A DNA stretch of 39,822 nucleotides from Bog-159 sp049511415 (GTDB lineage: Bacteria > Acidobacteriota > Terriglobia > Bryobacterales > Bryobacteraceae): NCBI GenBank assembly GCA_049511415.1, contig JBEKYC010000091.1:1-39822 (forward strand), given 5' to 3'. Made by a program: the position numbers and the translations under genes. Below are positions 22,756-31,695 of the stretch, piece after piece. The notes beneath the pieces were generated by a model. It was not told the origin of the DNA and did no database searches. It saw nothing but the letters and a program-made list of their open reading frames with translations. The first letter of the stretch is position 1, and every line of letters starts with the position of its first letter.

Positions 22756-23958
22756 GTGCCAGGGCCACTCTCTTGGGTGCTGCGGAAAACCTGTCTCGCC
22801 GGTCTGATCGCTACTCTGGCGTTCCTTATCTACTGGTGCGGCCGTCTGGCGTGGGCGGACGTGCTGGCGCGGGCGGGAAATCCGGCAGCCATCGCCCTGG
22901 CGCCCGGCGACGCGGACATCCGTTTGCAATTGGCGGGCCGCTCAGCCGAAGCGCTGGCGGCAGCCGCCGCGCTCGACCCCGGTAACGCCGATACCAGGCT
23001 CCGGCTGGGCCTGGCAGACGAAATGCTCGGCGATTTTCCCGCGGCGGAGCGCCGGCTGCTGGAAGCCGCGCGCGTAAGCCGGCAATATGCCCCTCGCTGG
23101 GCGCTGGCCAACTTCTATTTCCGCCGCGGCGACCGCGATCGTTTTTGGTCATGGGCGAATGCGGCGCTGCGCATCGGTTACGGCGATCTCGATCCCGTCT
23201 TCGCGCTTTGCTGGAGTCTGACCACGGACGCCGCTGAGATCCGCCGGCGTGCTATTCCCGACCGCGCGCCGGTCCTGAACGCTTACGTGCAGTTTCTCCT
23301 GCGCACTGGACGGCTGGCCGCCAGCGAGCCGGTAGCAGCCCGTCTGGCGGCGGTAGCCACGCGCGACGATCTTTCCGCCCTGTCTGTCTGGGATAACCTG
23401 CAACTCGACCAGGGATCGCCCGCCGCCGCGGTGACCGTCTGGAACACTCTATGCCACCGGCATCTGCTTCCCTACCAGCCACTCGATCCGGATCTTGCGC
23501 CGCTTACGGATGGTGATTTTCGTGGCGCATCGCCCGTCACCGGTGGTTTCACGTGGCGCTTGCCGCGGGTCGATGGAGCCGCCGCGGAATTGGACCGGCG
23601 GGCAGCCTGCCTGCGCGTGGAATTCGGCGGGAATCAGCCGGAGTCCTGCGCGCCGGTGCTGCAATATGTGCCGGTGACGGCCGGTAACGAATATTGGCTG
23701 GGCTTCGAATACCGCACCACGGATATCGCCCCTGCCAGCGGGTTGGCCTGGGACGTGTTGCCGGCACGGGCCGGCGCGGATGCGTTTGCGTCGTCGCCAT
23801 GGCTTTCGAGCGAGGACTGGAAGCGCGGCGAAGTCTGCTTCCACGCACCGGCCTCGGGCCTGGTGCGGGTCGCGCTGACCTACCGGCGATTGCTGGGGAC
23901 CGCGCGCATCATCGGATCGGTCGAAACCCGCCGCATGTCCCTGGAGCGCCGGCCATGA
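22756..23958 (+). CDS. Membrane-anchored protein with TPR-like and C-terminal beta domains
   Basis: A 400-residue protein starting at GTG 22756. One membrane span near the N-terminus (CLAGLIATLAFLIYWCGRLA) is followed by TPR-like helices (AEALAAAAALDPGNADTRLR, DFPAAERRLLEAARVSRQYA) to about residue 230. After that comes a beta-rich domain (GGFTWRLPRVDGAAAELDRR, EYWLGFEYRTTDIAPASGLA) that looks like a jelly-roll or carbohydrate-binding module. I know no name for this combination. It overlaps the following O-antigen-ligase-like gene by 4 bases (ATGA). Pairing with such a ligase suggests a role in surface polysaccharide assembly. Confidence 0.72.
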   Translation: MPGPLSWVLRKTCLAGLIATLAFLIYWCGRLAWADVLARAGNPAAIALAPGDADIRLQLAGRSAEALAAAAALDPGNADTRLRLGLADEMLGDFPAAERRLLEAARVSRQYAPRWALANFYFRRGDRDRFWSWANAALRIGYGDLDPVFALCWSLTTDAAEIRRRAIPDRAPVLNAYVQFLLRTGRLAASEPVAARLAAVATRDDLSALSVWDNLQLDQGSPAAAVTVWNTLCHRHLLPYQPLDPDLAPLTDGDFRGASPVTGGFTWRLPRVDGAAAELDRRAACLRVEFGGNQPESCAPVLQYVPVTAGNEYWLGFEYRTTDIAPASGLAWDVLPARAGADAFASSPWLSSEDWKRGEVCFHAPASGLVRVALTYRRLLGTARIIGSVETRRMSLERRP

Positions 23959-25142
23959 CGGGTGCCGGACTTCTGGCGGCGCTGTTGAGCTACACGGTAC
24001 TCACCTTATGGATCGGATCGCGTTGGGCGTGGAGCTTGGCGCAGATCGCCGTCTTTGCCGGTTTGGCTGTATGGGCACTGCGGCAATGGCGCGGGGCGTC
24101 CGCAGTCCGGTGGAGTATCTGGCTCGTGCCGCTGGCTGCCGCGCCCGTGTGGGGACTGCTGCAGCTTGCGCTACACCGCACGGTCTATCGCTGGGGCACG
24201 TGGGAAGCCGTGCTCACTTGGACCACATGGCTGGCATTTTTTTTCCTCGCGCTGCAAGTTTTCCGCGAACATCGCGCCCGCTCCTGGTTCCTGCAGTTCG
24301 CGGTGTATTTCGGCGGCGGTTTGAGCATTCTCTCGACCGTCCAGATGCTGACTTCGCACGGCCAAGTCTTCTGGTTGTTCTCGAGCGGCTATGCGGATTT
24401 TGTGCTGGGGCCGTTCGTCAATCGCAATCAATACGCGGCTTTTCTGGAGACGATCCTGCCCATCGCCTTGTGGCGGGCGTTGCGCGGGCGCCATGATCTG
24501 GCCAATTATGCCCTGGCCAACTATGCCATGGCCGCGGCCATGTTCGCGTCCGTGGCCGCCTCCGCATCGCGTGCGGGCACGATCTTAATGTGTGCGGAGG
24601 CCGCCGCGGTAGTGTTACTTGCCTGGCGGCAGGGTTTTTCTGCCGGCGCGCTCGCGCGCGGAGTAGCTATTTTCGGCGCACTGGCGGTGGCATTCGCCGC
24701 GACTACCGGCTGGCAGGCATTGAGCCGCCGCATGCAAGATCCGGATCCGCTGGCCGCACGGCGTGAATTGCTGGCCTCCTCGGCCGCCATGCTGCGCGAT
24801 CGCCCAAGCATGGGCTTCGGACTGGGAAATTGGGCGCGCGCCTATCCGCAATACGCCTTGTTCGATGACGGAACCTACGTGAACCAGGCGCATGACGACT
24901 GGATGCAGTGGGCCGTCGAGGGTGGTCTGCCGTTCCTGCTCGCGTTGCTGGGCCTCGCCGCGATGGCCGCGCCGGCGGCGCTACGCTCCGTGTGGGGCAT
25001 CGGCATGCTTTCGCTCTGGGTGCACTGCCTGGTGGAGTATCCTCTGCAACAGCGGCCGGGCATCGGCGCCTGGTTCTTCGCCTTGCTGGGACTGCTGGCG
25101 GCAAATCGCGAATCGGATCGAGCAATCCGAAAGAAGACTTGA
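23955..25142 (+). CDS. O-antigen ligase/polymerase-like membrane protein
   Basis: A 395-residue polytopic protein with about ten membrane spans. The O-antigen ligase (Wzy_C) pattern is present: FSSGYADFVLGPFVNRNQYA in the large loop, ASASRAGTILMCAEAAAVVL, the periplasmic loop with RPSMGFGLGNWARAYPQYAL, then VNQAHDDWMQWAVEGGLPFL. The last piece (AHxDxxQxxxExG) is the usual conserved motif of the family. It would link or polymerise surface glycans. The ATG at 23955 overlaps the upstream stop; the frame stays open to 23694 but within the upstream gene. Confidence 0.82.
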   Translation: MTGAGLLAALLSYTVLTLWIGSRWAWSLAQIAVFAGLAVWALRQWRGASAVRWSIWLVPLAAAPVWGLLQLALHRTVYRWGTWEAVLTWTTWLAFFFLALQVFREHRARSWFLQFAVYFGGGLSILSTVQMLTSHGQVFWLFSSGYADFVLGPFVNRNQYAAFLETILPIALWRALRGRHDLANYALANYAMAAAMFASVAASASRAGTILMCAEAAAVVLLAWRQGFSAGALARGVAIFGALAVAFAATTGWQALSRRMQDPDPLAARRELLASSAAMLRDRPSMGFGLGNWARAYPQYALFDDGTYVNQAHDDWMQWAVEGGLPFLLALLGLAAMAAPAALRSVWGIGMLSLWVHCLVEYPLQQRPGIGAWFFALLGLLAANRESDRAIRKKT

Positions 25143-25555
25143 CAGGATAAGTGGACGGGTGCATATTAGAGGTGAACAGGGATGAAATCTGGTCCCTGCC
25201 TGGCAAGACCCCTGACAAGGGGAGTAGCTGATGCCCTTTGCGGCAGCCTTTTGTGCAAAAGGAGGAAGTTACATAGAACCAGTCCACAAGAAGGGCGGCT
25301 TCCGGCTTCCCCGGCTGACCGGCCGTTGGATGGTGACGCGCCAGTTTTAACTTGTAACAGGCGCCGCGGTACTTTGCACCGCAGTCAGGCAGATTCCACC
25401 GGCCGGGAAAAGAGGTTCCAGCAGGAGTCGGCGGCCGCCCATCCCTCCAATTCTTTGGCGCCTTGTTGTTCCCCCCTCCCCATAATTGAAGATAAATAGG
25501 CCTTCTACTAAGAATTCTCCGTTTCTCGCCGATAAAGACAACGGAGGTATCTTTC
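25143..25555. other. Hairpin-rich leader upstream of the glycoside-hydrolase-like gene
   Basis: No gene supported; a 105-codon frame from 25182 has no protein-like features. The stretch holds several perfect hairpins: CAGGGA/TCCCTG (25177-25198), CCCCT-GACA-AGGGG (25209-25222), GCGCC/GGCGC (25338-25364), and GCGGT/ACCGC (25366-25382). The phrase GGGGAGTAGC at 25219-25228 recalls the yybP-ykoY class of manganese-sensing leaders, but the remaining consensus was not found. An ACGGAGGT ribosome binding site precedes the GTG at 25556. It may be a structured 5' leader. Confidence 0.4.
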
Positions 25556-28228
25556 GTGAAGCTGTTCTTTCTGATTGCGGCGCTCGTTGTGCCGATCCTG
25601 TTCCCCTGCACGGTTAACGCGCAAGCTCCTGCCGTGCCGCCGGCGTTCCAGTCGATATATACTCTCGACCAGAACTATCTGGATTCCTTCAATGCCACAT
25701 TGACGGCCAGTGGAACGCCCGCGCCCTATGCGGGAATGCAATGCGGATCGCTCAAAGTGGCTGACTCGAATGCCGGCCCATCCCTGCTGAATTCCGACCC
25801 CACCGAGCAACTGAATGCGCTACGGGCGCAGGGCGTGCCCTGTGTCGAAGTGCATGTCAGCTTTCCGCTGCTCTACCAGCCATTCATGACCAGCCAGGGG
25901 CAGTCGATGGCCGCCTTCCAGGCTTTCTACGCCAATCTGGCCGCCCAGATCCGCGGCATGGGCCTGCAGGTGATGGTGGAGAGCACGGCCCTGTTCACGA
26001 GCGCGATGACCTCGCAGGCCGGCTGGAACACGGCGTCCTTTTACGCCACGCTCAACTGGACCCAATACCAGCAGGCCCGCGCACAGACGGTCCTGACCAT
26101 CGCACAGACCCTGCAACCCGATTATCTGGTGGTGCTGGAGGAGCCGGATACCGAAGCCGCCAACACCGGCCAGACCAACGTGAATACGCCCGCCGGGGCC
26201 AACGCGATGTTGTCGCAGATTCTGGCCGGCCTGCAGGCCGAGCGCCAGGCGGGTATGAAGATCGGCGCCGGCGTGGGCACCTGGCTGCCCGGCTTTCAGC
26301 CGTTTATCCAGGGTTTCGTAACGCAACCGATGGACTACATCGACTTCCACATTTACCCCGTCAACGACAGCTTTCTGCCCAACGCATTGACCATCGCGAG
26401 CATGGCCGCCGCCGCCAAGATGCCGGTCAGCGTTACGGAGTGCTGGCTGCATAAGGAACTGGATAGCGAAGTCAGCGTGCTGACGCCCGATCAAGTCAGC
26501 TCGCGCGACGTGTTCAGTTTCTGGGCGCCGCTCGATCAGTCTTTCCTCCAGACCATGCGCACCATGGCCGGCTACATCCGCGCCCAATACGGCAATAGCG
26601 TTCTTTTCATGAATCCGTTCGGTTCCAATTACTATTTCGCCTATCAGACCTACGATGGCAACACGGACACCCTGTCGCCGGTGCAGCTTCTGAACGCCGA
26701 AAGCTCCCTGGTGGCGCAGGCCAACCGGAACGCCCAGTACACCGGCACGGGCCTGAGCTTTTATTCCTCCAACCTCTCGTCTCCCGATACGGCAGCGCCC
26801 GCCGTGCCTACGGGTCTCTCCGGTGCGTCCGCCAATCCGGCCACCGTCTTGCTGACCTGGAACCAGAGCGGCGACAACGTGGGAGTTGCCGGCTATAATC
26901 TCCTGCGAGACGGCGCGGTGGTGGCCACCACGTCCCAATTGGAGCCGGGAAGCCTGCCGGAGCTGGTCTACTATCAGGATTCCGGATTGACGCAGGCCAC
27001 CACTTACACTTACAACGTCCAGGCCTTCGATCTGGCGGGCAACCTGTCGCCGCTTTCGCCGTCGGTGAAGGTCCAGACCGCCGATGTCACACCGCCTTCC
27101 GCGCCGGCCAATATCGGCGTCTCGGCCTCCTCCTGCCAGAAGGCTGTTCTTTCCTGGTCGCCCTCGACTGATAATGTGGGCGTCAACAGCTATCTGGTAT
27201 TCTCTGGCGCGTCTCCCTTGGCGCTGGTGCAGATAGGGCGCACCGCGGGCACGGTTACCAGCTTCACGAACTATCCGCTGGCCGCGGGAACGACTTACTA
27301 TTACGGCGTGGAAGCTACCGATAAATCCGGCAACGTTTCCGCGATGTCGCAGGTAGTTTCGGTTACCACGCCCAAGCCTCCGTCGGCGCCCACCGGTGTA
27401 TCCGCTACCGCGCCGTCCGGCGGCAAAGTAGTCTTGAGCTGGTCGGACCCGCCCAATGGCGGCCTGCCGCTGCAATACTTCCAGGTATTTCGAGGCAGCT
27501 CCGCCGGCAACCTGAGCCAGATCGCAACTCCGACGCAGAACACTTACACGGACCTGTCCGTATCGCCGGCCACGACCTACTATTACGCCGTCATCGCCGT
27601 CGACTCGGGCGGAGATGCATCGCCGATGTCGGCAACCGCACACGTTACTACACCGGGACAGCCGCCGGCTCCGTCCAATCTGGTGGCCACGCCTGGTTCC
27701 ACCAGCAAGATCAGCCTGACCTGGTCCCCGGTGAAAGCCAGCCTTCCCATACTTTGTTACTACATATTCCGCGGCACATCGCCAGCTACTCTGGTTCAAA
27801 CCGCCAGCACCGCGCAGTCCTCTTATACCGACGTGTCGCTATCGCCTGCGTCGAAGTATTATTACGCGGTACAGGCGGTCGATACGGGCGGAGACCTCTC
27901 GCCACTATCGGTTACGGTATCGGCCGCCACCTTGGCGCTGCCTTCGGCGCCCGCCAATGTGACGGCCGTCGCGGCGTCCAAGGCCCAGATCAACTTGACT
28001 TGGGCGGCTGGCGCGAGCGGCATGCCGCTGGCTTCTTACCAGATCTTCCGCGGCAGTACGCCCTCCAATCTGGCGCCGTTGAAGCAGACTTACGCCGGCA
28101 CAACATCGGCCAGTGACTACCCCGTGACTCCCGGCACAACCTATTACTACGGCGTGGAAGAAACCGACACCGGCGGCAACGTCTCGCCCATGTCTCAGAT
28201 CGTATCCGTCACCACGCCGGCAAACTGA
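25556..28228 (+). CDS. Secreted glycoside-hydrolase-like protein with multiple fibronectin type III domains
   Basis: An 890-residue secreted protein starting at GTG 25556 (ribosome binding site ACGGAGGT). Signal peptide MKLFFLIAALVVPILFPCTV followed by NAQA. Residues about 30-410 look like a TIM-barrel glycosidase. LVVLEEPDTEAANTGQ places an acidic pair at E195/E196, and MPVSVTECWLHKELDSE supplies E295, spaced as acid/base and nucleophile are in clan GH-A. The remainder is about five FN3 domains (for example PTGLSGASANPATVLLTWNQ, PSAPTGVSATAPSGGKVVLS, PSAPANVTAVAASKAQINLT), common as spacers in secreted carbohydrate-active enzymes. The substrate is unknown. It is convergent with a CRTAC1-like gene; stop codons are 12 bases apart. 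Confidence 0.78.
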   Translation: MKLFFLIAALVVPILFPCTVNAQAPAVPPAFQSIYTLDQNYLDSFNATLTASGTPAPYAGMQCGSLKVADSNAGPSLLNSDPTEQLNALRAQGVPCVEVHVSFPLLYQPFMTSQGQSMAAFQAFYANLAAQIRGMGLQVMVESTALFTSAMTSQAGWNTASFYATLNWTQYQQARAQTVLTIAQTLQPDYLVVLEEPDTEAANTGQTNVNTPAGANAMLSQILAGLQAERQAGMKIGAGVGTWLPGFQPFIQGFVTQPMDYIDFHIYPVNDSFLPNALTIASMAAAAKMPVSVTECWLHKELDSEVSVLTPDQVSSRDVFSFWAPLDQSFLQTMRTMAGYIRAQYGNSVLFMNPFGSNYYFAYQTYDGNTDTLSPVQLLNAESSLVAQANRNAQYTGTGLSFYSSNLSSPDTAAPAVPTGLSGASANPATVLLTWNQSGDNVGVAGYNLLRDGAVVATTSQLEPGSLPELVYYQDSGLTQATTYTYNVQAFDLAGNLSPLSPSVKVQTADVTPPSAPANIGVSASSCQKAVLSWSPSTDNVGVNSYLVFSGASPLALVQIGRTAGTVTSFTNYPLAAGTTYYYGVEATDKSGNVSAMSQVVSVTTPKPPSAPTGVSATAPSGGKVVLSWSDPPNGGLPLQYFQVFRGSSAGNLSQIATPTQNTYTDLSVSPATTYYYAVIAVDSGGDASPMSATAHVTTPGQPPAPSNLVATPGSTSKISLTWSPVKASLPILCYYIFRGTSPATLVQTASTAQSSYTDVSLSPASKYYYAVQAVDTGGDLSPLSVTVSAATLALPSAPANVTAVAASKAQINLTWAAGASGMPLASYQIFRGSTPSNLAPLKQTYAGTTSASDYPVTPGTTYYYGVEETDTGGNVSPMSQIVSVTTPAN

Positions 28229-28240
28229 TTCGGTGTGTGC

Positions 28241-29851
28241 CTACTTCGGCGGCTCGTCGATCTTTAGGAACTGGTCGGCCGCCACATTTTTCAGTACCTG
28301 CTCGATCCCGCTGGGCCAGTGGATCTCGATCGAACTGATCCTGGTCTCCTCGCCCAGCCCGAAGTGCACGCGCTTATCGCTCGAAGACATGAATCCCACG
28401 CTGATGGAGACATGGTTATAGAGCACGCGCCCGGATGCCGTGGTCACCTTCACCTTGGCGCCTATGGCATCCCGCGCGCTCTTGTGGCCCGTAAGGCTCA
28501 ACATCAGCCAGTGGTTCCCGCTGTCGGCGCTGTTCATGAGGATGCGCGGCGGCTCGTTGAGCGAAGTCACCACGATATCCATGGCGCCATCGTTATTCAA
28601 ATCCCCAAACGCCGATCCGCGCTGGAAACCCTTGTGCAGAAAATCCTTCCCCATCTCTTCGGAAACATCCACGAACGTCTTGCCGCCCAGGCTTTCGAAC
28701 ATAGTGTCGTGCTGCGGCGATTTCTCGTTCACCTGGTCGACGTCGCCATTGGATGAGTAGATGTCCTTCCAGCCGTCGTTGTTGTAGTCGATGAATCCGT
28801 TGCTCCATCCGGAAAACGGCAGGCTCAGCGCCTGGATCTTCGACGTGTATGGAAACTGAAACAGATTCCCGCGGTTGCGCAAGAGCTGCCAAACCTGCCC
28901 CATCAGGTTGTTATAGAAGATATCCACGTTGCCGTCGTTATCGTAGTCCTTGGCATCCGCTCCCATCGACGATCCCGTGTGCGCGCTCTCGTTATACGCC
29001 ACGCCCAGTTCCAAGCCGCGCTCCTCGAAGGTGCCGTCCTTCATGTTGATGAACAGCGAATTCGGTTCCGTATCGTTGGCGATGAAAACATCCGGCCAGC
29101 CATCGTTATTGAAATCCGCGATCGCGATACCCATGCCCTTGCCCGGCGACGCGCCCAGGTGCGACTTCTCCGTGACGTCCTCAAACTTGCCGTGCCCCAG
29201 GTTGTGATAGAGCCGCGGCGGAACGCTCTGGTAGCGCCGCGGATCGCAGTAGAATTCCTTGCTGCCCATGCTGCAGCGTATGTCCAGTTGCGGCGTCCAG
29301 TACGTGTAGTTGTCCACCAGCAGGTCCAGCAGCCCGTCGTTATCGTAATCGAACCACGCCGCCACCACGCTCAGCGCGTTGGGCGGCTTGCCGCCAACGC
29401 CCGATGCCGCCGTCACATCCGTGAAGGTCCCGTCGCCGTTGTTGTGGTACAGCGCGTTGTGGCCGGCGCTGCAGATAAACAAGTCCTCGTAGCCGTCGTT
29501 GTCGTAATCGCCCACCGCCACGCCGAAGTTGAAATCCAGGTCCTTCCCAGTGAGACCCGCCTTTTCCGTCACATCCTCAAAGGTGCCGTCCTTGCGCTGC
29601 CGCAACAGGCAGTTGTAAAACGACGGATTCGTCTTCTTCATCTCCGGAAGCTGCGCGCCGTTGGTGAAGAAGATGTCCAGCAGTCCGTCGTTGTTGAAGT
29701 CGAACAGCGCCACCCCGCCGCACATGGGCTGCGGAAAATACTTGTGACCGCCGGGGCTGTTATTGCTGATGTAAGGAATCTTCGATCGCCCCGCCACGTC
29801 CGTGAAATTCGGCCGTTTGGCGGGCGGCGCCGCCCTTCCCGACAGCAGCAT
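28241..29851 (-). CDS. CRTAC1-like FG-GAP/UnbV-domain protein (gene 1)
   Basis: 536 residues from ATG 29851. Multiple FG-GAP units (GGVALFDFNNDGLLDIFFTN, VAVGDYDNDGYEDLFICSAG, IAIADFNNDGWPDVFIANDT) form a beta-propeller with DxNxDGxxD calcium loops. The end is an ASPIC/UnbV domain (LMLSLTGHKSARDAIGAKVK, VGFMSSSDKRVHFGLGEETR). Upstream and in frame lies a signal-peptide-like stretch LKRTIALIISGLCCCAFFML beginning at a CTG (29905) with a GGAGGA ribosome binding site 5 bases before it, so the real start may be that CTG. It is divergent from gene 2 at 29933. Confidence 0.85.
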   Translation of the reverse strand: MLLSGRAAPPAKRPNFTDVAGRSKIPYISNNSPGGHKYFPQPMCGGVALFDFNNDGLLDIFFTNGAQLPEMKKTNPSFYNCLLRQRKDGTFEDVTEKAGLTGKDLDFNFGVAVGDYDNDGYEDLFICSAGHNALYHNNGDGTFTDVTAASGVGGKPPNALSVVAAWFDYDNDGLLDLLVDNYTYWTPQLDIRCSMGSKEFYCDPRRYQSVPPRLYHNLGHGKFEDVTEKSHLGASPGKGMGIAIADFNNDGWPDVFIANDTEPNSLFINMKDGTFEERGLELGVAYNESAHTGSSMGADAKDYDNDGNVDIFYNNLMGQVWQLLRNRGNLFQFPYTSKIQALSLPFSGWSNGFIDYNNDGWKDIYSSNGDVDQVNEKSPQHDTMFESLGGKTFVDVSEEMGKDFLHKGFQRGSAFGDLNNDGAMDIVVTSLNEPPRILMNSADSGNHWLMLSLTGHKSARDAIGAKVKVTTASGRVLYNHVSISVGFMSSSDKRVHFGLGEETRISSIEIHWPSGIEQVLKNVAADQFLKIDEPPK

Positions 29852-29878
29852 GAAGAACGCACAACAGCAGAGACCGGA

Positions 29879-29884
29879 TATAAT
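29879..29884 (+). promoter_or_regulatory. -10 box for CRTAC1-like gene 2
   Basis: A perfect TATAAT 49 bases before the GTG at 29933 lies within the likely 5' coding region of the divergent gene 1. No clear -35 was found. Because the two genes nearly touch, their promoters must overlap each other's 5' ends. Confidence 0.35.
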
Positions 29885-29932
29885 AAGAGCGATCGTGCGC
29901 TTCAGGTATTCCTCCAGTAAACGGGCGCGGGC

Positions 29933-31588
29933 GTGAAAGTCTTAATCCCCATTGTAATCGCAGCGGGCGCGCTCCTGGCCGGCTCGGCCGTGGGTCCCAT
30001 CGTCTTCGAAGACATCGCGGAACGCTCCGGCCTCGGCTTCGTCAGCGACAGTTCGCCCACGCCCAACAAGAACCAGCCCGAAACCATGGTCGCGGGCGTG
30101 GCCCTGTTCGACTACGACAACGACGGCTATCTCGATATCTATCTGGTGAACGGCGCGGCCATTCCGTCGCTGAAGAAGGAAAGTCCCAAGTTCTGGAATC
30201 GCCTGTACCACAACAATCACGATGGCACCTTCACCGACGTCACCGAAAAAGCCGGCGTGGCGGGCGAAGGCTACGGCATGGGCGTGGCTATCGGCGATTA
30301 CAATAACGACGGCTGGGCTGATATCTACGTGGTCAACACGGGCAAGAATCAACTCTTCCGCAATAATAAGGACGGCACCTTCACCGACGTGACCGATCAA
30401 GCGGGCGTGGCGGGAGGCGTGCTCGACGGCAAGAAGATGTGGTCCGTCTCCGCCGCCTGGGTGGACTACAACAACGACGGCCTGCCGGATCTGTTCGTCT
30501 CCAACTATTGCAAGTGGGAAGTGAACAAGGACCCCTTCTGCGGACCCAAGCCCGGCCAGCGCGCTTATTGCCATCCCAACAATTACGCCAACCTGCCCAA
30601 CACGCTTTACCGCAATAATGGCGATGGCACTTTCACTGACGTGTCCGTTGAAACCGGCATCGCCAAGTATTCGGGTAAAGGCATGGGCGCGGCCATCGCC
30701 GATTACGATGGCGACGGCTTCATGGATATCTTCGTGGCCAACGATAACCGCCCCAACTTCCTGTTTCACAACCTGGGCGGCAAGAAGTTCGAAGAGGTTG
30801 CGCTGGAATCGGGTGTGGCTTACACGCAGAGCGGCAGCGCCATCTCGGGCATGGGCGCGGATTTTAAAGATGTCGACAACAACGGCCGCCCCTCCATCTG
30901 GCACACCGCCGTGGAGCACGAGTCGTTTCCGCTATTCCAGAATCGCGGCGACGGCCAGTTCTGGGAGCGCACCTTCCAGATGCACCTGACCGCCACGCGC
31001 GAGATGTCCGGCTGGTCCAACGGCATCTTCGATTTCGATAACGACGGCTGGAAGGATCTGTTCGTGGCCCGCGGCAATGTGCTCGACAACGTATCGCAGT
31101 TCTCCAACCGACAGTACGAAGAACCCAACGCGGTCTTCCGCAATCTGGGCAACGGTAAGTTCGAGGATGTGAGCGCGGGCGCCGGTCCGGATTTTCAAAA
31201 AGCGGCGGCGCATCGCGGCGCGGCCTTCGGCGACATCGACAACGACGGCCGCATCGACGCGGTGGTCACGGTGTTGAACGGGCAGGTGAAATACTTCCAC
31301 AACGTTACCAAAAACAGTAATCACTGGATTCTGCTGAAGCTGGTGGGCCACAAGAGCAACCGCATGGCGCTGGGCGCGCAGATCCGCATCACCACCGCGG
31401 ACGGCATGAAGCAATATAACGAAGTGACCACGGCCGTGGGCTACGCCAGTTCCAGCGACTCGCGCGTGCACTTCGGACTGGGCGCTGCGAAGACCATCCG
31501 CGAGATCGACATCAAGTGGCCCAGCCGCATCCACCAGGTGCTGCACGACGTGCCCGGAGACCAGATCCTGACGATTGAAGAACCTTAA
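29933..31588 (+). CDS. CRTAC1-like FG-GAP/UnbV-domain protein (gene 2)
   Basis: 551 residues from GTG 29933, with an N-terminal export signal (MKVLIPIVIAAGALLAGSAV). About seven FG-GAP units follow (ALFDYDNDGYLDIYLVNGAA, VAIGDYNNDGWADIYVVNTG, AIADYDGDGFMDIFVANDNR), then a C-terminal ASPIC/UnbV domain (LLKLVGHKSNRMALGAQIRI, TAVGYASSSDSRVHFGLGAA). It is a paralogue of gene 1. The segment CGPKPGQRAYCHPNNYANLP suggests a disulfide. Function in bacteria is unknown; the fold suggests protein or sugar binding outside the cell. A fragment of this gene (31171-31457) is duplicated at 34385-34668. Confidence 0.87.
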   Translation: MKVLIPIVIAAGALLAGSAVGPIVFEDIAERSGLGFVSDSSPTPNKNQPETMVAGVALFDYDNDGYLDIYLVNGAAIPSLKKESPKFWNRLYHNNHDGTFTDVTEKAGVAGEGYGMGVAIGDYNNDGWADIYVVNTGKNQLFRNNKDGTFTDVTDQAGVAGGVLDGKKMWSVSAAWVDYNNDGLPDLFVSNYCKWEVNKDPFCGPKPGQRAYCHPNNYANLPNTLYRNNGDGTFTDVSVETGIAKYSGKGMGAAIADYDGDGFMDIFVANDNRPNFLFHNLGGKKFEEVALESGVAYTQSGSAISGMGADFKDVDNNGRPSIWHTAVEHESFPLFQNRGDGQFWERTFQMHLTATREMSGWSNGIFDFDNDGWKDLFVARGNVLDNVSQFSNRQYEEPNAVFRNLGNGKFEDVSAGAGPDFQKAAAHRGAAFGDIDNDGRIDAVVTVLNGQVKYFHNVTKNSNHWILLKLVGHKSNRMALGAQIRITTADGMKQYNEVTTAVGYASSSDSRVHFGLGAAKTIREIDIKWPSRIHQVLHDVPGDQILTIEEP

Positions 31589-31620
31589 TGAAGATGGCGA
31601 GGGGCTGAGCCTGTGTCCGA

Positions 31621-31649
31621 TTGACACAACCGGGAACGGTAAGTACAGT
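31621..31649 (+). promoter_or_regulatory. Sigma-70-like promoter for the propeller gene
   Basis: A perfect TTGACA (31621-31626) followed after exactly 17 bases by TACAGT (31644-31649). The ATG at 31696 is 46 bases downstream. It is the best matched -35/-10 pair in the window. Confidence 0.55.
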
Positions 31650-31695
31650 TATTCCAGAGTGACTTCACGGCACCATGCGTGCCGGGAAGGAGTTT

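Noticed and set aside
25209..25228. Firm call of a yybP-ykoY riboswitch
   Set aside because: Only the GGGGAGTAGC core is shared; the 3' part of the consensus was not found and the gene context does not fit.
25182..25499. 105-codon frame in the leader
   Set aside because: GGTGAAC-ATG context looks inviting, but the translation is not protein-like and overlaps several hairpins.
25820..27799. Minus-strand 659-codon frame opposite the FN3 protein
   Set aside because: Shadow of repetitive FN3 codons; no signal, motif or ribosome binding site.
31627..31643. Possible operator in the 17-base promoter spacer
   Set aside because: No symmetry in the spacer.
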